The position numbers and the translations under genes are program-made. Source: Oscillospiraceae bacterium (GTDB lineage Bacteria; Bacillota; Clostridia; Oscillospirales; Oscillospiraceae). From it: a stretch of DNA of 43,982 nt. The number at the start of each line of letters is the position of its first letter. The stretch's first letter is position 1. The notes beneath the pieces were generated by a model, which was not told the DNA's origin, ran no database searches, and worked only from the letters and a program-made list of their open reading frames with translations. This document shows, piece after piece, positions 1-8,541 of this stretch. The DNA lies in contig JAGBTV010000090.1 in the NCBI GenBank assembly GCA_017631155.1, forward strand, positions 1 through 43,982, written 5' to 3'.

Positions 1-588
1 AGGAAGGGCCTAAAAATCCTTTGAAGGGCACATCGATGAAGTCCCTGGTGTCTGCTTTTTACGCCCAGTTTAGGGTGGATGCTGGGGGTTAAGGTTTCCG
101 GGCGCACTCCAATGGCATGGAGTATACGACCCGGTTTCCGCGGAGACTTGAAGCTTGTGCGACGAAGGGTGGAACTCCCGCTTGGGAAGCCTCCTTCGCG
201 TACGAATCAGGTATGAACCTGCAAGGCGGTGCACAGAATCGTGTGCTGCGTGCAGTGTAGCCTGCCTTGAGTGAACATGTGGGGAAAGGGGAATAGGCTG
301 TGTGTTGTGATGGCCACACAAGTGCAGTCATCGCCCCTGGAAACCATGCTTGCAAAAGAGGCTAAGACTATGGTTGATTCTGTTGTGGAAAACACCTAGG
401 CTGTCGTAACTGGGCAGACAGGGGATTACAGTACGGACTAAGTGGCAATCGGGTATACATTTTGGCGACGCTTGTACGGATGGATTAAACGGAAACGGCC
501 TGCGCGGCAACGGCAGGTTCTGTCTGGGGAAAACCAACCCGACCTAAGCCGTAAGATTTATCCTGTCTGCTGCCGTCTTTTCACTAAT
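1..588 (+). ncRNA. ole: OLE RNA (ornate, large, extremophilic RNA), probably 5'-partial
   Basis: About 590 bases contain only short, unconvincing frames but many local inverted repeats: ACTCCA/TGGAGT at 106-111/118-123, CGAAGG/CCTTCG at 163-168/193-198, CAGGT/ACCTG at 208-212/217-221 and TGTGTG/CACACA at 299-304/315-320. The stretch ends just before the ribosome binding site of a small membrane protein with a DxxxD motif, followed by dxs, tlyA, argR and recN. Established knowledge: OLE RNAs are about 600 nt, lie directly upstream of the OapA gene within an isoprenoid/DNA-repair operon, and form a membrane-bound ribonucleoprotein with OapA, OapB and OapC that is linked to stress and Mg2+ tolerance. 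The call rests on context, size and structure, because I cannot run a covariance model. No promoter or upstream gene is visible, so the 5' end may lie outside the window. The 3' end is estimated. Confidence 0.85.
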
Positions 589-605
589 ATGAAGGAGATA
601 TTCCT

Positions 606-1187
606 GTGTCTAAATCTGAACCTGCGTCAAAGAATGAGCGAAGAAAGAATATAAAATGGGTCATCACGATATTCCTGGTTACGATCATTGTCTCCGGTAT
701 AATCTCTTTTGTTTCGGATGAGGTCATGTCAGACAGTGGAATGATTGTAGCTTTTTTTATTCTGTTCATTATTGTTTTAATTGGTATTTTGTTTGATGTA
801 ATTGGTGTTGCTGTGACCTCAGCAGATGAATCACCGTTTCATTCTATGGCTGCACGCAAAGTGCCTGGTGCGCAGGAAGCGATCAGACTCCTTAGAAAAG
901 CAGAACGCGTCAGCTCTATTTGCAATGACGTTATTGGTGATATCTGCGGCGTTATTTCCGGTTCGGCCGCTGCGACCATCTCTGTTCAACTGATTGAGAA
1001 TTTTACTTTTTCTTGGCGTTCAATGATTTCCCTTGTCATGTCGGCATTGGTTGCTGGCATTACTGTTGGCGGTAAAGCGATTGGCAAAGGTTTTGCTGTG
1101 AATTCTTCTACAAAGATTGTTTACTTTGTTGGAAAAGTTATTTATTCTCTTGGGAAAATTCCCAATTTCTTTCATAGAAAAAGATAG
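606..1187 (+). CDS. oapA: OLE-associated membrane protein OapA
   Basis: A 193-residue membrane protein with a GTG start, placed 7 bases after GAAGGAGA (591-598). Hydrophobic segments lie at about residues 17-37, 46-71, 113-130 and 141-157, with basic N and C termini. A DxxxD motif is present at D108-D112 within a conserved-looking stretch. OapA proteins are about 20 kDa, multi-spanning, carry a conserved DxxxD and anchor OLE RNA to the membrane; their genes sit directly after ole and before dxs, as here. The middle of the protein (about 60-130) also resembles the pattern of DUF21/CNNM-type transmembrane domains (my own comparison by eye). It is cotranscribed with ole and dxs, with 13 bases to dxs. 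The assignment is strong on context plus motif. Confidence 0.87.
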   Translation: MSKSEPASKNERRKNIKWVITIFLVTIIVSGIISFVSDEVMSDSGMIVAFFILFIIVLIGILFDVIGVAVTSADESPFHSMAARKVPGAQEAIRLLRKAERVSSICNDVIGDICGVISGSAAATISVQLIENFTFSWRSMISLVMSALVAGITVGGKAIGKGFAVNSSTKIVYFVGKVIYSLGKIPNFFHRKR

Positions 1188-1200
1188 GTAGTGTTACGCT

Positions 1201-3057
1201 GTGAGTATTCTTGAAACGATCAACGGTCACGATGACCTTGTCGGGTTGAATCCTCCACAACGGCAGATGCTTTGTCAGGAAATTCGCCGGTTTTTGGTGG
1301 ACAATATTTCTAAGACCGGTGGGCATCTTGCCTCTAACTTGGGTGTGGTTGAACTGACAGTGGCGTTGGAGACTGTTTTTGATACACAAAATGACCGTCT
1401 GGTATTTGATGTTGGTCACCAGTCTTATGTGCATAAGCTGCTGACCGGGCGGCAGGGGGACTTTGCCTGCTTGCGTCAATTCGGCGGAATTGCAGGTTTT
1501 CCAAAGCCGTCGGAGAGTGATGCAGATGCCTTTGTTGCCGGACATGCATCCAGTTCAATTTCTATTGCGCTGGGCATGGCCAGAGCCAGAACTCTGCAAA
1601 AACAAAATTACAATGTAGTTGCACTGATTGGTGATGGAGCAGCTACCGGTGGCATGACTTATGAGGGTTTAAATGACACCAGTGCTAGTAACGAACCGAT
1701 GATCGTTATTCTGAACGATAACGAAATGTCCATCGATAGAAATGTTGGCGGTATGGCTAAGCATTTATCGAGACTTCGCACCAAGGAACGTTACCTTGGC
1801 GCTAAGGAGCAGTATCGAAAGTTTCTTAGTAAATCCCGTGGTGGATATAAACTGTATCAATGGAGTCGCCGCGTGAAGGACTGGTTCAAACGCGTTCTTA
1901 TACCGACTACCATTTTTGAGAATATGGGTCTGACATATCTTGGTCCTGTTGACGGCCATGATGTTGAAGGGCTGATTCGTTTGCTGAATGCGGCGCGTGA
2001 AATGAACAGACCGGTTCTTCTGCATGTTATTACGCAAAAAGGCAAGGGATTTCTTCCTGCTGAAGAACGTCCGGATAAGTATCACGGTGTCGGTAAATTT
2101 GATCCTAACTCTGGACAGGTCAATTCAGGCAATGTTCGCACATTTTCGGAAGCATTTGGCGAAACACTTGTAGAACTTGCAGCTAAGAATCCGCAAGTGT
2201 GTGCTATTACGGCTGCGATGCCCGGCGGTACAGGACTGCTGAAATTTAAGGATACTTTCGGTTCCCGTTTTTTTGATGTTGGCATTGCGGAAGAGCATGC
2301 GGTTTCCATGGCCGGTGGATTGGCAAAGCAGGGGATGGTTCCTGTTGTTGCAATTTACTCCACTTTTTTGCAACGTGCCTACGATCAAATTATGCTGGAT
2401 GTTGCGTTGCTGAAGTTGCATGTAGTTTTTTCTGTTGACCGAGCGGGCTTGGTCGGCGAGGATGGAGAGACGCACCATGGCATATTTGATGTAGGTTATT
2501 TAAGTCAGATTCCCGGAATGACAGTACTCTGTCCGGCCAGTTGTTTGGAGCTGTCGGAAATGCTGACTTGGTCTGTGGATGTTTGTAACGGTCCTGTTGT
2601 GATTCGTTATCCCAGAGGTGGAGATCGTAGCTACTCTGAGAATGGATGGCCGTCTTCTGTTGTCATGCATCGAAAGGGTAAAGATTTGACCCTGATTACC
2701 TATGGTGTTATGCTGGATGAGGTGATGAAAGCTGCGGAACTTCTTTCTCAAAGCGGAATAGAAGCTTCCGTGCTGCGTTTACTTTCCGTGAATCCTCTGC
2801 CACTGGACGGTATATTGGAGAACCTTCCGGAGAACAAAAATGTTTTTGTTGTGGAAGAGGTTTGCAAAGGTTCCGGTATTGCAGAAAAAATTGCGTATGC
2901 ACTGGGCAAGGAGCGTCCCGGCCTTCGTGTTATCGGTATTGATTTAGGCGATAACTTTGTAACACACGGCACACTGCAGGATTTATACGCTCACTGCGGT
3001 CTTGGTGCTGATGGAATTGCCAATAAAGCCCAGGAGGTGCTTTGCGTTGAAAATTAA
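1201..3057 (+). CDS. dxs: 1-deoxy-D-xylulose-5-phosphate synthase
   Basis: This thiamine-diphosphate enzyme condenses pyruvate with glyceraldehyde 3-phosphate to form DXP, the first step of the MEP isoprenoid pathway. It has 618 residues, the usual family length. The cofactor-binding GDG (144-146) is followed by the NDN triplet about 25 residues later. The substrate-site histidines (H73, H78) are present, and the catalytic glutamate is E364 in GIAEEHAV. A transketolase pyrimidine domain and a C-terminal transketolase domain follow. The start is GTG with a weak AGGTAG upstream, 13 bases after oapA. The 3' end overlaps tlyA by 11 bases. Position between oapA and tlyA matches known OLE-containing operons, where ispA usually lies further upstream (outside this window). 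Confidence 0.97.
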   Translation: MSILETINGHDDLVGLNPPQRQMLCQEIRRFLVDNISKTGGHLASNLGVVELTVALETVFDTQNDRLVFDVGHQSYVHKLLTGRQGDFACLRQFGGIAGFPKPSESDADAFVAGHASSSISIALGMARARTLQKQNYNVVALIGDGAATGGMTYEGLNDTSASNEPMIVILNDNEMSIDRNVGGMAKHLSRLRTKERYLGAKEQYRKFLSKSRGGYKLYQWSRRVKDWFKRVLIPTTIFENMGLTYLGPVDGHDVEGLIRLLNAAREMNRPVLLHVITQKGKGFLPAEERPDKYHGVGKFDPNSGQVNSGNVRTFSEAFGETLVELAAKNPQVCAITAAMPGGTGLLKFKDTFGSRFFDVGIAEEHAVSMAGGLAKQGMVPVVAIYSTFLQRAYDQIMLDVALLKLHVVFSVDRAGLVGEDGETHHGIFDVGYLSQIPGMTVLCPASCLELSEMLTWSVDVCNGPVVIRYPRGGDRSYSENGWPSSVVMHRKGKDLTLITYGVMLDEVMKAAELLSQSGIEASVLRLLSVNPLPLDGILENLPENKNVFVVEEVCKGSGIAEKIAYALGKERPGLRVIGIDLGDNFVTHGTLQDLYAHCGLGADGIANKAQEVLCVEN

Positions 3058-3853
3058 AAAGCGACTGGATGTTCTTTTAACAGAACAAGGATATGCAGAC
3101 ACGCGATCGAAAGCCCAAGCGGTTATTATGAGCGGTATGGTCTATGTAGATGGTCAGAAGGCAGATAAACCGGGAACATCCTATTCCGAGACGGTACACA
3201 TTGAAGTCCGGGGAGAGACTTGTCCTTATGTAAGTCGTGGTGGGTTGAAGCTTGAGAAGGCACTGCGGGACTTTGGTGTAACCCCAACGGATTATGTCTG
3301 CAGTGATTCCGGAGCCTCTACCGGCGGCTTTACAGATTGCTTATTACAGCAGGGTGCAAGAAAAGTGTTTGCCATTGATGTGGGTTATGGTCAGCTCGAC
3401 TGGAAGATTCGCTCCGATCCCCGTGTCGTAGTTATGGAAAGAACCAATATTCGCTATGTAAAACCGGATGACTTGGGAGAACTGTTGGATCTTTCTGTGA
3501 TAGATGTAAGTTTCATTGGCTTGGATATTGTCTTACCGGCAATAAAAGCTTTGTTGAAGCCGGGCAAGGGGCAGGTCGTTTGTCTGATTAAACCGCAGTT
3601 TGAAGCCGGTAAAGAGAAGGTAGGCAAAAAAGGTGTTGTTCGGGATCCTGCCATACACAAGGAAGTGCTGGATAAATTTGTTGTTTTGGCTAAATCTTTG
3701 AATTTTAACATTCTTGGGTTAACATTCTCTCCGGTAAAAGGACCGGAAGGAAACATTGAATTTTTAGGTCATCTAACACTGGAAGAGATTCCGGGAATTT
3801 GCCCGGATACTGATCAGGTGGTAGCAGATGCCCATGCTTCATTGAAAGGGTGA
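3047..3853 (+). CDS. tlyA: TlyA family rRNA 2'-O-methyltransferase
   Basis: A 268-residue protein with an N-terminal S4 RNA-binding domain (about 1-60), then an FtsJ/RrmJ-like SAM-dependent methyltransferase domain with SRGGLKLEKAL, DSGASTGGFTDCLL as the SAM-binding loop, and DVSFIGL further on. The family methylates ribose 2'-OH groups of rRNA; homologues are also annotated as hemolysin A or YqxC. I place the start at TTG 3047, because CAGGAGGT at 3031-3038 gives ideal spacing and the sequence then begins with the usual KIKKRLDVLL. An in-frame TTG at 3002 would place this ribosome binding site inside the gene. It overlaps the end of dxs by 11 bases, suggesting translational coupling, and precedes NAD kinase by four bases. 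Confidence 0.93.
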   Translation: MKIKKRLDVLLTEQGYADTRSKAQAVIMSGMVYVDGQKADKPGTSYSETVHIEVRGETCPYVSRGGLKLEKALRDFGVTPTDYVCSDSGASTGGFTDCLLQQGARKVFAIDVGYGQLDWKIRSDPRVVVMERTNIRYVKPDDLGELLDLSVIDVSFIGLDIVLPAIKALLKPGKGQVVCLIKPQFEAGKEKVGKKGVVRDPAIHKEVLDKFVVLAKSLNFNILGLTFSPVKGPEGNIEFLGHLTLEEIPGICPDTDQVVADAHASLKG

Positions 3854-3857
3854 TGGT

Positions 3858-4724
3858 GTGAAAAAAATTATATTGACGCCGAATCCCTATCGGGATAAAG
3901 GTTTCCAAACGGTACGCACAGCTGTGCAAATTCTTAAGGATGCTGGAATGGATCCCCGGGTTTGCCTTCCTTTTGAGGTGGACAAGACCTTTGATTTACC
4001 TAAGGATATTCACTTTTATAAGTTAGACCGTGAAATTCGGGAAGCGGATATGATTATTTGCTTTGGCGGTGACGGTACAATTTTGCACATTGCAAAAACT
4101 GCCACTCGTTACGGTTTGCCTGTTTTGGGTGTGAATATCGGTAATATGGGGTTTATGGCAGAACTGGAAAGCACTGAATTGGATCAGTTACCCCGTCTTG
4201 CCAGCGGTGATTATACCATTGACAGCCGCATGATGCTGGATATTACCGTCCATCGGGATCGTGACATTATCTTCCACGATATCGGTTTGAATGATGTTGT
4301 TATTACGAAGGGTGCCGTTGCCCGAATTGTCCATTTGGCAGTTACCTGTGATGGTGTGCAGGTAATGGAATGCGGCGGCGACGGTATTATTATCGCAACA
4401 CCTACCGGTTCTACGGCTTATAGCCTGAGTGCCGGCGGACCGATCGTTGAACCTGAGGCACACAATATTCTGATTACCCCCATTTGTGCGCATGATGTTG
4501 TCAGTGGCAGTGTTGTAGCTTCTGATAAGCGCGTGGTTACAGTTTCCTTGACCAGGAATTGTCGCAGAAACGCATTCCTTTCGGTGGATGGCGGTAAGGC
4601 CCTTCGTCTCAATATCGGAGATGTTACCACAATTTCAAAATCGAAATTGGAGACGAAGCTTGTAAGAATGAAAAATCAAAGCTTTTTTGATGTAGTGAAT
4701 ATAAAATTGCGTAACAGCAGATAG
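3858..4724 (+). CDS. nadK: NAD kinase
   Basis: Phosphorylates NAD to NADP using ATP or polyphosphate. The 288-residue protein shows the family's GGDGT motif (70-74), NIGNMGFM, and the TPTGSTAYSLSAGGP segment that binds NAD; all are diagnostic of the ATP-NAD kinase family. GTG start, four bases after the stop of tlyA, with GGTGATGG upstream. The order tlyA-nadK-argR-recN is common in Firmicutes. Confidence 0.96.
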   Translation: MKKIILTPNPYRDKGFQTVRTAVQILKDAGMDPRVCLPFEVDKTFDLPKDIHFYKLDREIREADMIICFGGDGTILHIAKTATRYGLPVLGVNIGNMGFMAELESTELDQLPRLASGDYTIDSRMMLDITVHRDRDIIFHDIGLNDVVITKGAVARIVHLAVTCDGVQVMECGGDGIIIATPTGSTAYSLSAGGPIVEPEAHNILITPICAHDVVSGSVVASDKRVVTVSLTRNCRRNAFLSVDGGKALRLNIGDVTTISKSKLETKLVRMKNQSFFDVVNIKLRNSR

Positions 4725-4736
4725 GAGAGAGAGTAG

Positions 4737-5189
4737 ATGAAGAGTCAACGGCAGGCTAAAATTATGGAGATTATCTCCAATCAAAATGTAGAGACCCAGG
4801 AGCAGTTGCTTGCAGAATTGCAAAATGCTGGATTCAGAAGCACACAGGCAACAATTTCTCGCGATATAAAAGAACTGCGTATTGTGAAGGAACTGACCAG
4901 CTTCGGTACGTATCGTTACAGCGCAGCCTCTGGCGAGGTTGGCGGAACTTTTTCCAACAAACTGAATACCATCTTCCGGGAATGTATTACCGGATATGAT
5001 TATGCACAGAATATTATTGTGATCCACACGATTCCTGGTTTGGCTTCTGCGGCAGCATCGGCCTTGGATGCTATGAATATGAGTGTCGTACTAGGTACTT
5101 TGGCCGGAGATGATACTGTTTTTATCGTTATGCGGGATAATAATGCAGCTGCTGCATTTTGCGGTGAAATCAAGAATTTACTGAGCTAA
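4737..5189 (+). CDS. argR: Arginine repressor ArgR
   Basis: A 150-residue transcriptional regulator of arginine metabolism that acts as an arginine-bound hexamer. The N-terminal winged helix-turn-helix (about 1-70) contains the recognition-helix stretch TQATISRDIKELRI. The C-terminal oligomerisation and arginine-binding domain (about 80-150) contains AGDDTVFIVMRD, in which the paired aspartates contact arginine in the family. An AGGAGAGAG site precedes the ATG. It sits between nadK and recN, its standard position in many Firmicutes (AhrC/ArgR). No ARG-box operators were identified in the window. Confidence 0.95.
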   Translation: MKSQRQAKIMEIISNQNVETQEQLLAELQNAGFRSTQATISRDIKELRIVKELTSFGTYRYSAASGEVGGTFSNKLNTIFRECITGYDYAQNIIVIHTIPGLASAAASALDAMNMSVVLGTLAGDDTVFIVMRDNNAAAAFCGEIKNLLS

Positions 5190-5207
5190 GAAACGAGGTG
5201 GGGCGCT

Positions 5208-6863
5208 GTGTTAAGCCTTTTGCATATTGAGAATATTGCAGTTATCGAGCGCTCCGAAATTTCCTTTGATTCGGGGTTCAATGTACTTACAGGTGAAACC
5301 GGTGCAGGTAAATCCATTGTTATCGATGCCATTTCTGCCATATTGGGTGAACGAGCCTACAGAGATATGATTCGAACCGGGGCGCAGAAAGCTTCTGTGC
5401 GCGGTGTGTTTACGGATGTCCCCGAATATCCCTGGTTTCAGGAAAATGGTGTTACCTATGACCCTGAGACCATTATTCAACGGGAAATTTATCTGGATGG
5501 CAAGAATGTTTGCCGTGTGAATGGCTGCTTGGTAACTGTATCGATTCTGCACAAACTGGGTGTGCTGCTTATGGATATTCACGGGCAGCACGATTCTGCA
5601 TCTTTGTTCGATGAAGGAAATCATCTGAAATTTTTAGATGATTTTGCTGAGAATCAGGATTTGCGCGAGGATTACTGTCAAAAGTTTTCCGTTGTGGCGC
5701 AATTGCGTTCTGAGATTGAGCAAATGTCCATGGACGAAGGAGAGAAGCTTCGCCGGATGGAAATGCTGCGCTATCAAATTACAGAAATTGAGAAAGCGGA
5801 GCTGCAGCCAGGTGAAGATGAACAGCTGGAGGAACGCCGTAAGATCCTGCAAAATGCTGAAAAGCTTGCAGATGGCATCAATGCTGCTTGCGATTGTTTA
5901 TACGGAAATGATGAATCTGATGGGGCTTCTGCACTTTTGTCTCAAGCTGTCCGCGAGATTTCCAAGCTTTCCCGTTATACCGATGCATTCCAAAATATCC
6001 AGGAGCGGGTTACTGACCTGATGTACCAGGTCCAGGATGTGGCAGACGAGATTCACTGTGCCCGTGGTGATCTTTCTTATTCGGACAGAGAGTTAGATAC
6101 GATCGAAGAAAGATTGGATATCATCCATAAGTTGCGCCGGAAATACGGCACTACTTGCACAGAAATTCTTTCGTATTTAGAAAATGCAAAGGAAGGATTA
6201 GATAAGATAGAGTTTGCAGACGATCACCTGGAACGGCTAAAGAGCATGCTTCTAAAGGCAGAAAGAACAGCATGGGAATCGGCACTTATTTTGCGTAAAA
6301 ACCGGAAACAGGCGTCTGTGAGCCTTTCTGAGCGTATTCTCACAGAGCTTGCACAGTTGGATATGCCTAAAGTGCAGTTTTCTTGCGAATTTACAGAACT
6401 GGATTTGATGGCCAATGGTGCAGATTCAGTAGCGTTTTACATGTCTGCCAACGCCGGTGAGGCTTTAAAGCCCATGAGCAAGGTGGCTTCCGGTGGTGAG
6501 TTGGCTCGTATTATGCTGGCTATGAAAAATGTTTTGGCAGAACAGGACCAGGTTGCTACCTTAATTTTTGACGAAGTTGATACCGGTGTTTCCGGCAGAG
6601 CCGCACAAAAAGTAGCGGAAAAGTTGCACAGCGTCGCAAGAAATAAGCAGGTTTTGTGTGTAACACACCTTCCGCAAATCGCAGCTATGGGTGATACCCA
6701 TATGCTGATTGCTAAATATGAGGAAAACGGAAGAACATATACGACTGTTACTCCGTTGGATAAAGAAGGAAGAAAGAAAGAACTGGCGCGTATTATTGGT
6801 GGTTCTGTGATTACAGAAACAACATTAAAAAGTGCGGAGGAAATGCTTGTTCGTTCCTCTTGA
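5208..6863 (+). CDS. recN: DNA repair protein RecN
   Basis: An SMC-like ATPase that acts early in double-strand break repair. It has 551 residues with a Walker A GETGAGKS at 29-36, a long central coiled-coil region (about 160-370), a signature region ASGGELARIMLA and Walker B LIFDEVDTGVSG near the C terminus. GTG start with ACGAGGTGGGG upstream, 18 bases after argR. Last gene of the left-end operon. The tyrS promoter's -35 box overlaps its stop codon, so the operon boundary is very tight and no terminator is visible between them. Confidence 0.96.
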   Translation: MLSLLHIENIAVIERSEISFDSGFNVLTGETGAGKSIVIDAISAILGERAYRDMIRTGAQKASVRGVFTDVPEYPWFQENGVTYDPETIIQREIYLDGKNVCRVNGCLVTVSILHKLGVLLMDIHGQHDSASLFDEGNHLKFLDDFAENQDLREDYCQKFSVVAQLRSEIEQMSMDEGEKLRRMEMLRYQITEIEKAELQPGEDEQLEERRKILQNAEKLADGINAACDCLYGNDESDGASALLSQAVREISKLSRYTDAFQNIQERVTDLMYQVQDVADEIHCARGDLSYSDRELDTIEERLDIIHKLRRKYGTTCTEILSYLENAKEGLDKIEFADDHLERLKSMLLKAERTAWESALILRKNRKQASVSLSERILTELAQLDMPKVQFSCEFTELDLMANGADSVAFYMSANAGEALKPMSKVASGGELARIMLAMKNVLAEQDQVATLIFDEVDTGVSGRAAQKVAEKLHSVARNKQVLCVTHLPQIAAMGDTHMLIAKYEENGRTYTTVTPLDKEGRKKELARIIGGSVITETTLKSAEEMLVRSS

Positions 6864-6888
6864 CAAAGTTTGTGCTTTCTGTTAGGAT
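6860..6888 (+). promoter_or_regulatory. Sigma-A promoter of tyrS T-box leader
   Basis: A consensus -35 TTGACA (6860-6865) and -10 TAGGAT (6883-6888) are separated by 17 bases. The -35 box overlaps the recN stop codon. Transcription would begin at about 6895 and run into the T-box leader. Confidence 0.8.
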
Positions 6889-6894
6889 ACCAAT

Positions 6895-7150
6895 AACATG
6901 TTGATGGGATGAAGTAAGCGACCATCTTTTCGTCAGAGAGCTGCCGTTTGGTGCAAGGCAGTGGAAAAGACCGCTGAAATACCTCTCGGAGTGGCTTTTT
7001 TGAAATAAGAGTAGGAAAAGACGGGTTCGCCCGAAACAGCGACAGGTGTTGTTTGACACCGTAAGGGCATAATCGTGAGGTTATGCTAAACCAGAGGTGG
7101 TACCGCGTAGTGATTACGCCCTCTGTCCGTTGGACAGAGGGCTTTTTATA
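6895..7150 (+). promoter_or_regulatory. T-box riboswitch, tyrosine-specific, upstream of tyrS
   Basis: A leader that senses uncharged tRNA and controls transcription antitermination. The conserved T-box AGAGGTGGTACCGCG is at 7093-7107. Stem I carries an AGAGAG element (about 6935-6940) and the apical hairpin with TTTGGTGCAAGG. The specifier loop GAAATACCTCTC offers TAC at 6980-6982, a tyrosine codon that matches the downstream gene. The leader ends in an intrinsic terminator (7118-7148), mutually exclusive with the antiterminator formed around the T-box sequence. Confidence 0.95.
7118..7148 (+). terminator. Intrinsic terminator of the tyrS T-box
   Basis: A perfect 11-bp stem, GCCCTCTGTCC (7118-7128) with GGACAGAGGGC (7132-7142), has a 3-base loop and is followed by a T run. 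It lies directly after the T-box sequence, as expected for the regulated terminator. Confidence 0.92.
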
Positions 7151-7187
7151 TTTTAAGGGCCTATTATTCACTAAAGGAGACTTTGAT

Positions 7188-8408
7188 ATGAAACTGTATG
7201 ACGAACTCGTTGCCCGTGGCTTGATTGCACAGGTGACCAATGAAGAAGAAATTCGTGAAATGATTGACAACGGTAAGGCTACTTTCTATATTGGCTTTGA
7301 CCCCACGGCAGATTCCTTGCATGTTGGTCATTTCATGGCACTGTGCTTGATGAAGCGCTTGCAGATGGCCGGCAATAAGCCCATCGCCCTGATTGGCGGC
7401 GGTACTGCGATGATTGGCGATCCTTCCGGAAGAACGGATATGCGCTCCATGATGACCCAGGAAACCATTCAGCACAACTGTGATTGCTTCAAAAAGCAGA
7501 TGGAGCGGTTTATTGAGTTCGGTGAAGGCAAGGCACAGATGGTCAACAATGCGGATTGGCTGCTGAACTTGAATTATGTGGATTTTATTCGTGAAATTGG
7601 CGGATGCTTCAGTGTGAACAATATGCTTCGCGCAGAATGCTTTAAGCAGAGAATGGAAAAGGGTCTGTCCTTCCTGGAATTCAACTACATGCCCATGCAA
7701 TCTTACGACTTCTATTACCTGTATCAAAATTACGGCTGCAACATGCAGTTTGGCGGTAACGATCAGTGGAGTAATATGCTGGGCGGCACTGAGCTGATTC
7801 GCCGGAAGTTGGGTAAGGATGCGCATGCTATGACTATCACACTTCTGCTCAATTCCGAGGGTAAGAAGATGGGTAAAACTGCAAAAGGCGCTGTTTGGCT
7901 GGATCCCAATAAGACAACACCTTTTGATTTCTATCAGTATTGGCGCAATGTTGAGGATGCGGATGTTCTTAAGTGTATTCGCATGCTTACATTCCTGCCT
8001 TTGGAGCAGATTGACGCCATGTCTGATTGGAAGGATGCCCAGCTGAATACCGCAAAAGAAATTCTTGCTTATGAGCTGACCAAACTTGTTCACGGTGAAG
8101 AAGAGGCAGAGAAGGCCCAGGCCTCTGCCAAAGCACTTTTCACCGGCGGTGATGACTCCAATATGCCCACAACGGAAATCGGAATGGATACCCTGACAGA
8201 CGGTAAGATCGGCATTTTGAATTTGATGGTTGCCTGTAAGCTTGCGGGTTCCAATGGCGAAGCCCGTCGCTTGGTTCAGCAGGGCGGTGTCTTTGTTAAC
8301 GACGAAAAGGTACCGGATCATACTTTTGCCGTTACGGAAGAGATGCTCAAAGATGGGGTTAAGCTTCGTAAGGGAAAAAAGATTTTTCACAAGGCTACAC
8401 TCGGTTAA
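7188..8408 (+). CDS. tyrS: Tyrosyl-tRNA synthetase
   Basis: Charges tRNA-Tyr with tyrosine. The 406-residue class I synthetase has the HIGH-type motif HVGH at 45-48, the KMSKS-type loop KMGKT at 227-231 and a C-terminal S4 RNA-binding domain (about 345-406, [24 protein letters not shown]). I start it at ATG 7188 because AAAGGAGA (7173-7180) is correctly placed and the sequence before it belongs to the T-box terminator. A longer in-frame start at 7083 falls inside the leader and is wrong. It is regulated by the Tyr T-box leader and is monocistronic, with a terminator right after it. Confidence 0.97.
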   Translation: MKLYDELVARGLIAQVTNEEEIREMIDNGKATFYIGFDPTADSLHVGHFMALCLMKRLQMAGNKPIALIGGGTAMIGDPSGRTDMRSMMTQETIQHNCDCFKKQMERFIEFGEGKAQMVNNADWLLNLNYVDFIREIGGCFSVNNMLRAECFKQRMEKGLSFLEFNYMPMQSYDFYYLYQNYGCNMQFGGNDQWSNMLGGTELIRRKLGKDAHAMTITLLLNSEGKKMGKTAKGAVWLDPNKTTPFDFYQYWRNVEDADVLKCIRMLTFLPLEQIDAMSDWKDAQLNTAKEILAYELTKLVHGEEEAEKAQASAKALFTGGDDSNMPTTEIGMDTLTDGKIGILNLMVACKLAGSNGEARRLVQQGGVFVNDEKVPDHTFAVTEEMLKDGVKLRKGKKIFHKATLG

Positions 8409-8415
8409 GTGTCAA

Positions 8416-8453
8416 TATAGCAAAAGCGGTCTGATGACCGCTTTTGCTATATT
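8416..8453 (+). terminator. Intrinsic terminator after tyrS
   Basis: A 16-bp inverted repeat, TATAGCAAAAGCGGTC (8416-8431) and GACCGCTTTTGCTATA (8436-8451), has a TGAT loop. T's lie within the 3' arm and a short A/T tail follows. It separates tyrS from the MFS gene. Confidence 0.8.
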
Positions 8454-8467
8454 AAGAATATTTTAAC

Positions 8468-8495
8468 TGGACATTTGATAACAAAAGGCTATAAT
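8468..8495 (+). promoter_or_regulatory. Sigma-A promoter for the MFS-GDPD operon
   Basis: TGGACA (8468-8473) and TATAAT (8490-8495) with a 16-base spacer, directly downstream of the tyrS terminator and about 45 bases before the start codon. Confidence 0.7.
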
Positions 8496-8541
8496 TATTT
8501 GTGACAGTGCTTAGCACAAGAGAAAGAATGGAGGGCGTCCT

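Noticed and set aside
1..590. Group II intron, tmRNA or RNase P RNA at the left end
   Set aside because: No group II domain V or reverse transcriptase, no tmRNA tag frame or tRNA-like end, and no recognisable RNase P core. OLE RNA explains size, structure and neighbours better.
70..654. Several short frames on both strands within the OLE region (up to 88 residues)
   Set aside because: They have no ribosome binding sites, mutually overlap, and encode no recognisable protein. They fit noncoding RNA.
7083..7187. Longer N terminus for tyrS
   Set aside because: It lies in the T-box antiterminator and terminator. The ribosome binding site and family start support 7188.
7164..8390. A 408-residue frame on the - strand opposite tyrS
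   Set aside because: Antisense shadow of a clear synthetase gene. It resembles no family.
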